Shown here one piece after another: positions 37,624 to 45,829 of a stretch of DNA of 64,000 bases. The position numbers and the translations under genes were made by a program. Positions within the stretch are counted from its first letter, which is position 1. Each line of letters begins with the position of its first letter. The notes under the pieces are model-generated. The model saw only the letters and a program-made list of their open reading frames with translations, ran no database searches and had not been told where the DNA came from. Source of the DNA: Pseudonocardia sp. MH-G8 (GTDB lineage Bacteria; Actinomycetota; Actinomycetes; Mycobacteriales; Pseudonocardiaceae). The stretch covers positions 62,001-126,000 of the forward strand of contig NZ_NKYF01000022.1 of assembly GCF_002262885.1 (NCBI RefSeq), in the 5' to 3' direction.

Positions 37624-38619
37624 ATGCTCCTTCGACGAGTCGCCCGACCGATGCTCGCGGCCCTGTTCATCCAGGGCGGCATCAACGCCATGAAAGCGCC
37701 CGAGGGCCACGCTGCCGCGGCGAAGCCGGTGTTCGACGCGATGGCACCTGCCGTCGACCGCGCGGTGGAGATGGCCCCGATAGGGCAGCGTCCCGACGAC
37801 GAGATGCTGATCAAGATCGACGCGGGCGTCAAGATCGCGGCCGGCACCCTGCTGGCGTTCGGGAAGTACCCCCGCCTCGCCGCCACCGCGCTGGCCGCCA
37901 CGCTCGTTCCGACCACGCTCGCAGGGCACCGGTTCTGGGAGGAGACCGACCCGCAGCGCAAGCAGGAGCAGCAGATCCACTTCATGAAGAACGTCGGCCT
38001 GCTCGGCGGCCTGCTGATCGCCGCGGCCGACACCGAGGGCAAGCCCTCGCTCGGCTGGCGCGGACGCAAGGCGGCCAAGCTGGCCGCGGCGGCCACGGCA
38101 GCCCAGGCCGGCGCGATCTCCGGCACGGCCTCGGACGTGACCGGCCGGGTCTCCGGCGCGGTGCACGACGTCGGGGGCAAGGTCACCGGCTCGGCGCACG
38201 ACGCGGGGGGCGCCGCCGCCGGCCTCGCCGCGGGCCTCGCCGGGATCGCTCCCGCCGCCGCCTCCTCGCGGGCGTCGCGCCGCCGCGCGGACCTCTCGTC
38301 ACGCGCGGGCGAGATCTCCGCCGACTGGTCCCGCCGCGCCGCCAAGGCCCAGCACAAGGCCGAGAAGCGCGCGGCCAAGCTGCAGCAGGCCACCGAGAAG
38401 CGTGGTGCCGAGATGCAGGCGCGGGCTGCGAAGCGCAGCGCGGAGCTGCAGAAGCACACCGCGAAGCGCCTGGAGAAGGCGGCGCCGCTGCGCGACCAGG
38501 CCGGCAAGCTCGGCCACGACGTCGCCGCCCGTGCCGCCGCCGTCAGCCACGAGGTGGCGCACCAGGCCGAGGGCCTGGCCAAAGACGCGCGCAAGCGCGC
38601 CCACGCGCTGAGCCACTGA
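37624..38619 (+). CDS. DoxX-like membrane protein with long charged helical tail
   Basis: A 331-residue protein. Residues 1-150 hold DoxX-type membrane segments (RVARPMLAALFIQGGINAM; KIDAGVKIAAGTLLAFGKYPRLAATALAATLVPTTLAGHRFW; KNVGLLGGLLIAAAD). From about residue 180 it becomes a GA-rich, then strongly basic and alanine-rich helix (RRAAKAQHKAEKRAAKLQQA...KRSAELQKHTAKRLEKA), resembling apolipoprotein or YtxH-like coiled-coil tails. ATG at 37624. DoxX domains sit in redox or detoxification complexes; the role of this tail is unknown. It ends before a strong hairpin. Confidence 0.8.
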   Translation: MLLRRVARPMLAALFIQGGINAMKAPEGHAAAAKPVFDAMAPAVDRAVEMAPIGQRPDDEMLIKIDAGVKIAAGTLLAFGKYPRLAATALAATLVPTTLAGHRFWEETDPQRKQEQQIHFMKNVGLLGGLLIAAADTEGKPSLGWRGRKAAKLAAAATAAQAGAISGTASDVTGRVSGAVHDVGGKVTGSAHDAGGAAAGLAAGLAGIAPAAASSRASRRRADLSSRAGEISADWSRRAAKAQHKAEKRAAKLQQATEKRGAEMQARAAKRSAELQKHTAKRLEKAAPLRDQAGKLGHDVAARAAAVSHEVAHQAEGLAKDARKRAHALSH

Positions 38620-38630
38620 CCCCACGACAC

Positions 38631-38664
38631 CCGGCCCGGCACCGCAACTGCGGTGCCGGGCCGG
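38631..38664. terminator. Bidirectional hairpin, 15-bp GC-rich stem
   Basis: CCGGCCCGGCACCGC (38631-38645) and GCGGTGCCGGGCCGG (38650-38664) pair perfectly around AACT. It lies between the convergent ends of the DoxX-like gene and the VOC gene. Confidence 0.8.
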
Positions 38665-38668
38665 GGTG

Positions 38669-39031
38669 TCAGAGTTGCTGGGTGAGGTTGACCGCGTTGC
38701 CGTCCGGGTCCTTCAGGTGCACGACCCGCTGCCCCCACGGCATGTCCGTCGGCGGCCCCTCCACCCGCCCCGCGAGCGCCTCGACCCGCCCGAGCAGGCC
38801 GTCCACGTCCGCGACGTCCACGCTGATCAGCATCCGCTGCCCCGCGCCCGGCTCGACCCCGGTGTCGTTCACGAGCGCGAGGTCGGAGTCGCCGATCCGG
38901 AGACCGACGAAGAACGCCGGCCCGTCCTGCGGGAACCGCTCGGTCTCCTTCGCGTCGAGCAGCTCGGCGTAGAAGCGCAGCAGGCGTGGCAGGTCGGCCG
39001 TGATGATCATCGGCTGCACGGTGCTCGGCAT
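38669..39031 (-). CDS. VOC/glyoxalase-superfamily protein
   Basis: A 120-residue single-module VOC protein: VQPMIITADLPRLLRFYAELLDAKETERFP...GPAFFVGLRIGDSDLAL in the first beta-alpha-beta-beta-beta unit and MLISVDVADVDGLLGRVEALAGRVEGPPTDMPWGQRVVHLKDPDGNAVNLTQ in the second. The conserved DPDGN turn is present. The ATG at 39029-39031 follows GGGAGATCC. Members include glyoxalases, dioxygenases and antibiotic-binding proteins, and nothing nearby distinguishes these. Confidence 0.85.
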   Translation of the reverse strand: MPSTVQPMIITADLPRLLRFYAELLDAKETERFPQDGPAFFVGLRIGDSDLALVNDTGVEPGAGQRMLISVDVADVDGLLGRVEALAGRVEGPPTDMPWGQRVVHLKDPDGNAVNLTQQL

Positions 39032-39139
39032 GGATCTCCCTACGGTCGCGGGGCAGCGGACACCGCCCCTCCCGGTGGGTTGACCGGCGGCGACGGCAGA
39101 ACTCATCGCGCGCCGTGCGCTCGGCTGCTTCCAGCGCAA

Positions 39140-39201
39140 GATCGCCGGTTGAGTGCACCTATTGCCAGTGGCACAGCGATGAGTGCACTCGAATGGCGAT
39201 C
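39140..39201. repeat. Palindromic element, copy E (left flank of module)
   Basis: GATCGCCGGTTGAGTGCA (39140-39157) and TGCACTCGAATGGCGATC (39184-39201) form the arms of a 62-bp palindrome with three mismatches. The core (ACCTATTGCCAGTGGCACAG) also pairs partly. It is nearly identical to, and in the same orientation as, the element at 42456-42517. The rest of the gap to 39457 holds no recognisable gene. Confidence 0.8.
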
Positions 39202-39457
39202 ATGCCGGTGCACCGCCGCGCTGCGCGCTCGACTCGTTCGTATGCCGCAACGCTGCCTCGCCGTACGGAGCAATGCGAGCGGAATCCCGAGTCGGCCCTC
39301 GTGGATCGGGTAGCCGAGCCTCGCCCGGCAGGCGCCCGGGAAACGAATCCCCCACCGAGATCACGCGGCGCGCTCGCCGCGGCATCACAGGTCGCGTGGT
39401 GCGGCCTCGTCGTCCGCGAGGCACCACCCGGGAGCGACTGAGAAGGAGTCACGTGTC

Positions 39458-40327
39458 GTGAGCGATCCAGCACCGATCAATGCCGTCGACATCACCGGCT
39501 ACATCATCCTGGGCACGAAGAAGCTGAACATCCACGTCACCCTCGAGGACGTCACCCAAGAGGACGTCGACGCCGAACCCGGCGATCGGGACCACACCGA
39601 CGGTGAGGCCGACGACCAGATCGGCGAGGACGAGTTCGACGACGAGGAGGATCTCGACGACGAGGACGGCGAGAACGACGGGCTCGACGAGGATGGTGAC
39701 GAGACCGACGGCGAGCGCGACGAAGACGAAGACGAAGACGTCGCCGGGCCCGATGACGAGGCCGATGACGAGGCCGACGACGAGGCCGACGACGAGGCCG
39801 ACGACGAGACAGACGACGAGACAGACGACGAGACAGACGACGAGACAGACGACGAGACAGACGACGAGACAGACGACGAGACAGACGACGAGGACGACTG
39901 GGACGACGCCGGGGACGCGGTCGATGACGACGCGGATGTGCGGGAAGGCGGCGACGGGGAAGGCGACGACAGGGAAGGCGACGAGGACGCCGGCGATGGG
40001 GACGAGGACGAGGACGACCGGGAGATCGCACGAGCCGATCTCCGGCACCTGCTCCGCCCGCGGCCCCGACGGCTCCCGGAGGCCGCGCGTGCGGAGAGCG
40101 GGGACCGGAAGGGCGGACCCTGCCCGCGCCGGGACGTCGACGGCCCGCGGTCGCGGCCTCGCCGGCAGACCCCCGGTTCGGCGGAGCGCGACGACCAGGC
40201 GCGGCCGGCCGACTCCTCGCATCCGCGCGCGGAGCAGGCGCGAGCCGGGCGACCGGCCAGGGGGGACAGCGGCGACCGCCCCCTACCGCGCAGCGGCCGG
40301 GGAGGGGAGGGGAGGCCGCGCCGCTAG
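39458..40327 (+). CDS. Charge-segregated acidic repeat protein
   Basis: A 289-residue protein of unrecognised family. Residues 1-45 form a folded-looking segment (VDITGYIILGTKKLNIHVTLEDVTQEDV). Residues 46-195 are almost entirely Asp/Glu and include four DDEA and seven DDET units. From about 196 it switches to an Arg/Pro-rich basic tail (RHLLRPRPRRLPEAARAE...RGGEGRPRR). AAGGAG lies 9 nt before the GTG at 39458, and third positions are GC-rich in this frame, supporting that it is real. Acidic proteins of this type can mimic DNA or bind cations and basic partners. It heads a module with ParA-like and PadR-like genes. Confidence 0.7.
   Translation: MSDPAPINAVDITGYIILGTKKLNIHVTLEDVTQEDVDAEPGDRDHTDGEADDQIGEDEFDDEEDLDDEDGENDGLDEDGDETDGERDEDEDEDVAGPDDEADDEADDEADDEADDETDDETDDETDDETDDETDDETDDETDDEDDWDDAGDAVDDDADVREGGDGEGDDREGDEDAGDGDEDEDDREIARADLRHLLRPRPRRLPEAARAESGDRKGGPCPRRDVDGPRSRPRRQTPGSAERDDQARPADSSHPRAEQARAGRPARGDSGDRPLPRSGRGGEGRPRR
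39752..39883 (+). repeat. 12-bp coding tandem repeat (DDEA x4, DDET x7)
   Basis: Four GAYGACGAGGCC units (39752-39799) are followed by seven identical GACGACGAGACA units (39800-39883). The exact DNA identity of the second set points to recent expansion by slippage, so copy number may vary between strains. Confidence 0.9.
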
Positions 40328-40415
40328 AGGTGGGCGACGTTCGTTCTCTCGCCCGGGGCGTCCGTGGTGATCCTTGCAGCGGGTCTCTCGGGCGGCTGAG
40401 AAGCGCGCGTGGCTT

Positions 40416-40563
40416 GTGGTCCCCGCCGGAAGATCGCCCAGGGTCTCGGCGGCCAGGCTCCACGCTGGACGCACCGGCGGCCCGGTACGAGGGCTGCCCG
40501 CCGGCACGCCCGGCGAGGAGCTGGATCCGCCGATACCCCCGGCGAACTTCCGGCGGGAACCAC
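40416..40563. repeat. Imperfect inverted repeat upstream of the ParA-type gene
   Basis: A 46-bp arm at 40416-40461 (GTGGTCCCCGCCGGAAGATC and on) is repeated in inverted form at 40517-40563 with roughly 85 percent identity and a 55-bp spacer. The surrounding 40328-40871 holds no recognisable gene. Its place just before a ParA-type ATPase makes a centromere-like or operator role possible; a decayed element is the alternative. Confidence 0.6.
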
Positions 40564-40871
40564 CAGCGAGGGTGTGATCCCCGCAGGTGGAGTTCGTCGA
40601 GCATGCCCGCGCCCATACAGCGCGTGCTTGTGGGGGCCGAGGCTTACGGCACGATTTCGGCGCCCGACTGCGCCTCCAGTTCTGCGACTGCTGCGAAAGG
40701 ATCGCCGTCAACGATTCGGCATTCGGAGCAGTGCTTACCGGCAGATTCGTGGAGCGGTTCCCCGAACCGGCGCAGCCGTCGCTGTCCTTGCGTGGCGGTC
40801 GGTTCCCGCGGGTAGTTCCGCCTGCACCCCCGTGAGCGGGAGTGCGGACGCGCAACGGTGCGGAGGTGCCG

Positions 40872-41822
40872 ATGGTCGAGCGCTCGGAGGACCAGGAGCG
40901 CGATTTCGCGTTGGGTCGGGTCATCGCGATCGTCAACGACAAGGGAGGCGTCGGGAAGACCTCGATCGCCGCGAACCTCGGTGGCCAGTTCGCGGGCGCC
41001 GGTTACCGGTGCCTCCTGATCGACCTCAACCGGCAGGCGAACCTGGCCGACGATCTCGGCTACCGCGGCTCGGACGACGACGACCAGGGCGCGGGGCTGC
41101 TGGGCAGCGTGCTCGCCGGCACGCCGCTCACCCCGGCCCGGGAGGTGCGTCCGCAGCTGGACGTGGTGTGCGGGGGAGCGCGGCTCGAGGATCTGACGCC
41201 CGTGATGGTCTCGCGCCTGCAGCACCGCGGGCGCAGGGCGTTCCGGGTGCTCGGGGATGTGCTCGCGCCGATCGCCACCGACTACGAGGTCGTGTTCATC
41301 GACTGTCCGCCGGAGTCGACGATCCTGTCCGACCTGGCGCTGGCCGCGGCCCGCTGGGTGCTGATGCCCACGAAGTCGGACGTCGGTGGTCTGGTGGGCA
41401 TGGGCCTCGTCGCGGAGCGGTTCGCCCTGGCGCAGGAGATCAACCCGCGGCTGGGCCTGCTCGGGGTGGTCCTCTTCGCGACCGGCTCGCGCTCCCGCGC
41501 GATCCACGGCGAGGCGCGGGCGGCGATCGACGGGGCGTTCGGGGGCGACTCGCCGCGCTTCCACACGACGATCCGGCACGCGGAGCGCACCGCCCAGGAC
41601 GCCCGCCGTCTCGGCAAGCTCGCCCACGAGCTCGAGGTCGAGGCGGCGGCGCAACCGGCGTGGTGGGAGGCGCTGCGACTGGACATCCGGACGCCCCGGG
41701 TCTCGGCCACGGCCGCGAGCGTCGCGGGCGACTACCGCGCCCTGGGCGTGGAGGTGCTCACCGCGTTGCAGACGGCCGAGGAATCCGAGCGCGCCGACGC
41801 GCCCGGCGGCGCGCCGGCATGA
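40872..41822 (+). CDS. ParA/Soj-family ATPase
   Basis: A 316-residue deviant-Walker ATPase: IAIVNDKGGVGKTSIAANLGGQFAGAG with the signature lysine, Walker A' LIDLNRQANL, Walker B VVFIDCPPEST and MPTKSDVGGLVGMGLVAERF. ATG 40872 is preferred because GGAG lies 6 nt upstream; an in-frame GTG sits at 40842. ParA proteins position plasmids, chromosomes or protein cargo through ATP-driven binding to DNA. No ParB gene is adjacent. It is translationally coupled to a PadR-like gene and follows the acidic protein, so it may act in a non-chromosomal role. Confidence 0.85.
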   Translation: MVERSEDQERDFALGRVIAIVNDKGGVGKTSIAANLGGQFAGAGYRCLLIDLNRQANLADDLGYRGSDDDDQGAGLLGSVLAGTPLTPAREVRPQLDVVCGGARLEDLTPVMVSRLQHRGRRAFRVLGDVLAPIATDYEVVFIDCPPESTILSDLALAAARWVLMPTKSDVGGLVGMGLVAERFALAQEINPRLGLLGVVLFATGSRSRAIHGEARAAIDGAFGGDSPRFHTTIRHAERTAQDARRLGKLAHELEVEAAAQPAWWEALRLDIRTPRVSATAASVAGDYRALGVEVLTALQTAEESERADAPGGAPA

Positions 41823-42421
41823 TCTCGAGGCGTTCGGGCGACGGCCGGCGGACCACCACCGTTGACCTCTCGTCCGTCTTCGGTGCCGCAGCAGCGACGT
41901 CGCTGCACCGCGGTTCGCGTCGGCGCGGCAGGAGGAATGCCCGGGGGCTCCCGGAACCGACTTCCGACGCCGACGATCGGGCCGCCGGGTCCGTTGATGG
42001 GAAGTCGCAGATCTCGGAGGACGACGTGCACGTGCCACACAGCCGAAGTGCCCCGGCCCGCTCGGCGGCGCGGACCCCGATCAGCCCCGTTCGGACGCCG
42101 CGGCGCCCGGTGGAGGTCCGCGACCGCCGGCACGTCGACCTGCTCCTGCTCGCGACGGCGGCGACGGGCCCGGCGAACGGACGCGAGTTGGTCGACCGCG
42201 TCCGCGAGCGGAGCGGCGGCCTCTTCACGCTGCCGCTCCCCGTCGTCACCCACCAGTTGCACCGGCTCACGACCAACCGGCTGGTGCAGGTCACGGGGGA
42301 CCGCGGCGCGCAGCGTCGGTACTCCCTGACCCCGCTCGGGGAGCGCGTCCTCGCGACACGACGCCGCGAGTGGGAGGCGTTCGCCCGCGGATCGACCGGG
42401 GTGCTCGACGCGGCCGAGTGA
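41819..42421 (+). CDS. PadR-like winged-helix protein
   Basis: A 200-residue protein whose ATG overlaps the ParA stop (ATGA). Residues 1-95 are basic and probably disordered (RRGSRRRGRRNARGLPEPTS...). Residues 100-190 form a winged helix of PadR type: DLLLLATAATGPANGRELVDRVRERSGGLFTLPLPVVTHQLHRLTTNRLVQVTGDRGAQRRYSLTPLGERVLATRRREWEAF. It probably binds DNA as a dimer and could take the place of ParB as the DNA-binding partner, or repress the module (inference). A palindromic element follows 34 bp downstream. Confidence 0.75.
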   Translation: MISRRSGDGRRTTTVDLSSVFGAAAATSLHRGSRRRGRRNARGLPEPTSDADDRAAGSVDGKSQISEDDVHVPHSRSAPARSAARTPISPVRTPRRPVEVRDRRHVDLLLLATAATGPANGRELVDRVRERSGGLFTLPLPVVTHQLHRLTTNRLVQVTGDRGAQRRYSLTPLGERVLATRRREWEAFARGSTGVLDAAE

Positions 42422-42455
42422 CGCGCCCAGACGCCGACGACGGGCTGCTGCCCAT

Positions 42456-42517
42456 GATCGCCCATTGAGTGCACCTACTGCTGGTGGCACAGCAGTGAGT
42501 GCACGCGAACGGCGATC
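42456..42517. repeat. Palindromic element, copy F (right flank of module)
   Basis: GATCGCCCATTGAGTGCA (42456-42473) and TGCACGCGAACGGCGATC (42500-42517) are the arms of a 62-bp hairpin whose core CTACTGCTG/CAGCAGTGAG also pairs. It matches copy E over most of its length in the same orientation, so the two form direct repeats around the acidic-ParA-PadR module. It also sits between convergent gene ends and may terminate transcription. Confidence 0.8.
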
Positions 42518-42544
42518 AAGGCCGCCGGCCCGCCGGGCCACGGC

Positions 42545-43906
42545 TCACTGGTCGGCGACGAGACCCGCGGCGCAGAGCACGATCCACGCGAGCTCGGGAT
42601 GGACGATGTCGGAGTGCGCGCCCGACGGTGGCCGGCCGTGCCGCACGACCCGGGCGGCGTCGATGCTGGTGAGAGCGCCCGCGGCGAAGGTGTACGGCGC
42701 CGCCGGAGCGAGCATCGCGGTGCGGTTCGGGTGCGGCTTGTGCCCGTCGAACCCGATGGCGCCCCACCGCTCCCGCAGCGACTCGACCATCGTCGCGTCC
42801 TGCCCCGCGGGCAGCGACGCCAGCGGGTAGAAGGTGCCGAGCGCGCCGTCGAAGCGTGAGTGGCAGGCGATCACCGGCCCTGCCACGCGGGCCTGCGCGC
42901 CCCGCAGCGCACCGGACCGGCCGGGGTCGTGGGGCAGCGCGTCGGCGAACGCGAACTGCGAGAACGCCCCTTGCAGCAGGACGACGGACCGCACCTGTTG
43001 CGGTGGCCGGAGCCCGCGCAGCGCGTAGGACACCAGCCTGGCCCCGAAGCTGTGGCCCACGAGGTCGACCTGCAGGCCCACCTCGAGCAGTTCGGCGACG
43101 AACGGGCCCAGCCCCCGCTCGCCGACCACGCCTGCCCGGTTGCGCATCTGCCAGTAGGTGGCCTGGCGCGCCAGCTCCTGGGTGCCGTGCCAGAGCCGCC
43201 CGATGTCCTCGGCGAGCCCGGCGGGCCCGCCGTGACCGGAGGTGGTCACACCGAGCTGCTCCAGCTCCTGCAGGTAGCTCCGCGCGACCTCGCGGGCCTT
43301 CCGGTCGGGGCCTGCGACGGCGGGGACGGCGCCCGCCCCGTCGCCGTCGTCGGCCGACGGCGCCTCGGGCGCGCCCCGCAGCAGCCCGGAGACGAGGTCG
43401 TGGGCGCGCTGCAGCCCCGCCTCGCCGAGCGGGCGGATCCGCAGCAGCTCGACGAGCTCGTCGGCGGCGGCCGGCTCGGCGTCGGGGAAGGCCCCGCGGA
43501 TCACAGCAGCTGTCGCGGCACTCGGCCGGGGCGGCGGGGCGAACGCCGGCGGTGGGCTCCCGATGCCCGCCGCGCCACCGCGGTCGAGGTCGGGCAGGAG
43601 GCCGGCGTCGAAGTCCGGCTCCGGCTCGTCCTCCCACCGCGTCGACGGCCACCGCACGCCGAGCAGCCCGAGCGTGCGACCCGGCCGGGTGCGTCCCGCG
43701 AGGAGCGGCGGGAACAGGCCGAAGAAGCGCTCGTACAGCCGCCGGGCCGTGGCGGTGTCGTTGTTCCAGCCGTGCGCGAGCACCACGACGTCGGTGACGC
43801 CCTCGGCCAGGAGGCCGGCGACGGCGGCGTGGGCGGCGGTGCGGTCGACGTCGCCGTGGGCGTCGAACGGGACCTCCCGGAACGGCAGGCCGGCGATGCG
43901 ATCCAT
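42545..43906 (-). CDS. Alpha/beta hydrolase of lipase/esterase type (DUF900-like)
   Basis: A 453-residue cytosolic hydrolase. VVVLAHGWNN (41-50) with a later RWPS (85-88) resembles the DUF900 esterase/lipase group, and VDLVGHSFGARLVSYAL carries the nucleophile Ser286. CHSRFDGALGTFYPLAS and a late His in GAHSDIVHPEL could supply the acid and base. A Pro/Ala-rich insertion (about 115-200) separates the first strands from the nucleophile. ATG at 43904-43906. It is the last gene of the caspase-subtilase-hydrolase operon, 16 nt after the subtilase stop. A membrane-lipid target is possible but unproven. Confidence 0.78.
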   Translation of the reverse strand: MDRIAGLPFREVPFDAHGDVDRTAAHAAVAGLLAEGVTDVVVLAHGWNNDTATARRLYERFFGLFPPLLAGRTRPGRTLGLLGVRWPSTRWEDEPEPDFDAGLLPDLDRGGAAGIGSPPPAFAPPPRPSAATAAVIRGAFPDAEPAAADELVELLRIRPLGEAGLQRAHDLVSGLLRGAPEAPSADDGDGAGAVPAVAGPDRKAREVARSYLQELEQLGVTTSGHGGPAGLAEDIGRLWHGTQELARQATYWQMRNRAGVVGERGLGPFVAELLEVGLQVDLVGHSFGARLVSYALRGLRPPQQVRSVVLLQGAFSQFAFADALPHDPGRSGALRGAQARVAGPVIACHSRFDGALGTFYPLASLPAGQDATMVESLRERWGAIGFDGHKPHPNRTAMLAPAAPYTFAAGALTSIDAARVVRHGRPPSGAHSDIVHPELAWIVLCAAGLVADQ

Positions 43907-43922
43907 GTCCTCGTTCCCCTCT

Positions 43923-45749
43923 CTAGACCGACTGCAGGGCGCGCATCAGGTCGACCAGGCCCGCGCCCTCGAAGTAGCGCTCCCGCCCCAGCGCGGTGGC
44001 CGTGCGGCAGAAGATGGTCTTCACCCGCTCCGGTTGGCCGACGAACTCGGGGCGGACGGAGAGGAATGCCGCGACGGCCCCCGACACGTGCGGGGCCGCC
44101 ATGCTGGTGCCGCTCTCCTCGACGTAGAGCGCCACGTGCGGGGGCCGCCCGCCGGCCATCCGCGCCGCGGCCGTCGCACCCGCGGCGCACGAGGCGATCC
44201 GCTCGCCGGGGGCGACCAGGTCGGGTTTCGCCCTGCCGTCGCCGGTGGGTCCCTTGGACGAGAAGTACGACACCCCGTACGTGTGCGGCCGGTCCCGGTG
44301 CGTCGCCCCCACCGTGATCGCCCGCTCGGCGTTGCCGGGGTCGTTGATCGTCATCCCGATCCCGGTGTTCGTCTGCCGGACGAACGCGCTGAGGCGCCCG
44401 TACCCGGTGTTGCCCGCGGCGACGACCACGACGACGCCCGTGCGCACCAGGCGGTCGACCTCCCGGCACAGCGGGCTCTGGCCGCAGGCGAACCACTTCG
44501 GGTCGAACTCGTAGCCGATGCTGATGTTGACGCCGTGGATGCGCATGAGGCGGTCGCTCGCCGCGTTGACCCGGCGCACGTACCGCAGCGCGGCGATCAC
44601 GCGGCTGGACTCCGCGTCCTCCTCGGGCGGTAGCGCCTTGAGGCTCACCAGGCGCGCCCGCGGCGCGATGCCGGCGAGGAGCTCGCGGTCGAACGTCCGC
44701 TGCGCCACCGTGCCAGGGGCGCCCTGCTCGGCGTCGGCGAACTGGTCGCGCAGCACCTCGACCCGCACAGCGCTGTCGACCGGCGGCGCGGTGCCGGCGA
44801 TGATGCCGGCGACGTGTGTGCCGTGCCCCCGCTCGTCGACGAGCGCCGAGCCTGCGGTCTCGGGGCCGGGCTCGAGCGAGACCGTGAAGTCGCGGTGCAT
44901 GTCGCGGACGTCCTCGTGGTCGACCGTGAGGCCGTGCTGGAAGTGCGGGTGGGTGCGGTCGATTCCGGAGTCGACCACCGCCCACACCACGCCGTCCCCG
45001 AGCGCGCTGAACGCCCGGCGGGCGGCGTCCGCCTTGACCGCGCGGCAGGACGAGTCGATCAGCGGTTGCACCGGGAAGTCCGGCCACACCCGGTGGATCG
45101 CGCGCTCGCGCAGCGTCGGTGCCCCCGCCGCGTCCCGCTGCAGCAGCGCGCGCACGTCGTTCATCGACAGGCGCATCGCCACCAGGTCCTCGGTGAGCGG
45201 GTCCACCCGTCCCGGGCCAGCGCCGACGACCTCGCGCAGCCTGCCCAGCGCCTCCACCACCCCGCCCGGGTACCGCACGTTCAGCTCCACCAGCACCGGG
45301 ATGACCGCGGCGTCGTCGACGGGCAGGCCCATGCGGGCCCGTTCGTCGGGGTCGAGGAGCGGTTCGGCCATGACGCTGGGCCGCACCAGCGTCCGGTCCT
45401 CGGGCTGCTTCGTGACGGTGGCCCGCTCGCCCGGCGCGGCGATCCGCTCCTGCGCCTCCTGGGCCACGGACCGCCCGGCCGCGGTGAGCTCCCAGCGCCG
45501 GCTGTCGACCCGGACCCATTGCGCGGCGATCAGTCGGCGCAGTGCCACGTAGAGGCGGCGGACCCAGATTTCGGGGCGTGCGCCAGCCTCCTCCTCGAGC
45601 TCTGTCTCCTCGAGGTCCTCCACGGTGAGGTCCAGCCGGGTGTCCTGCCGGATGCCGTCCACGACCTCGGGCTGGCTCGCGGAGCCGTCGCGGGCGAGCA
45701 GGGTGACGAGGATGTAGTCACCGAGGCGGTAGACCGGGGTGAGCGCCAT
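43923..45749 (-). CDS. Winged-helix/subtilisin fusion protease (S8)
   Basis: A 608-residue protein without signal peptide. Residues 1-105 form a winged helix (YRLGDYILVTLLARDG...PEIWVRRLYVALRRLIAAQWVRVDSRRWELTAAGRSV). Residues 148-208 look like an I9-type inhibitory propeptide (VIPVLVELNVRYPGGVVEALGRL...LTEDLVAMRLSMNDVRALLQRD). The S8 domain keeps Asp260 (VVDSGID), His309 (GHGTHVAG), oxyanion Asn447 (AAGNTG) and Ser549 (GTSMAAPHVSG), so it should be active. A cytosolic subtilase with a DNA- or protein-binding winged helix is unusual. It lies between caspase and hydrolase genes and could be activated by, or activate, the caspase (inference). Confidence 0.85.
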   Translation of the reverse strand: MALTPVYRLGDYILVTLLARDGSASQPEVVDGIRQDTRLDLTVEDLEETELEEEAGARPEIWVRRLYVALRRLIAAQWVRVDSRRWELTAAGRSVAQEAQERIAAPGERATVTKQPEDRTLVRPSVMAEPLLDPDERARMGLPVDDAAVIPVLVELNVRYPGGVVEALGRLREVVGAGPGRVDPLTEDLVAMRLSMNDVRALLQRDAAGAPTLRERAIHRVWPDFPVQPLIDSSCRAVKADAARRAFSALGDGVVWAVVDSGIDRTHPHFQHGLTVDHEDVRDMHRDFTVSLEPGPETAGSALVDERGHGTHVAGIIAGTAPPVDSAVRVEVLRDQFADAEQGAPGTVAQRTFDRELLAGIAPRARLVSLKALPPEEDAESSRVIAALRYVRRVNAASDRLMRIHGVNISIGYEFDPKWFACGQSPLCREVDRLVRTGVVVVVAAGNTGYGRLSAFVRQTNTGIGMTINDPGNAERAITVGATHRDRPHTYGVSYFSSKGPTGDGRAKPDLVAPGERIASCAAGATAAARMAGGRPPHVALYVEESGTSMAAPHVSGAVAAFLSVRPEFVGQPERVKTIFCRTATALGRERYFEGAGLVDLMRALQSV

Positions 45750-45829
45750 CGCGTCGACCTCCCCTCCTCACGACGGCCGCGCGGCGGCTCCGCCGCGACG
45801 AGCGCGGCGGAGCCGTTCGGATCGCTCGG

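Noticed and set aside
39458-40327. Gas-vesicle or S-layer protein assignment for the acidic protein
   Set aside because: Low-complexity acidic runs give misleading similarity, no gvp neighbours are present, and the first 45 residues match nothing I know.
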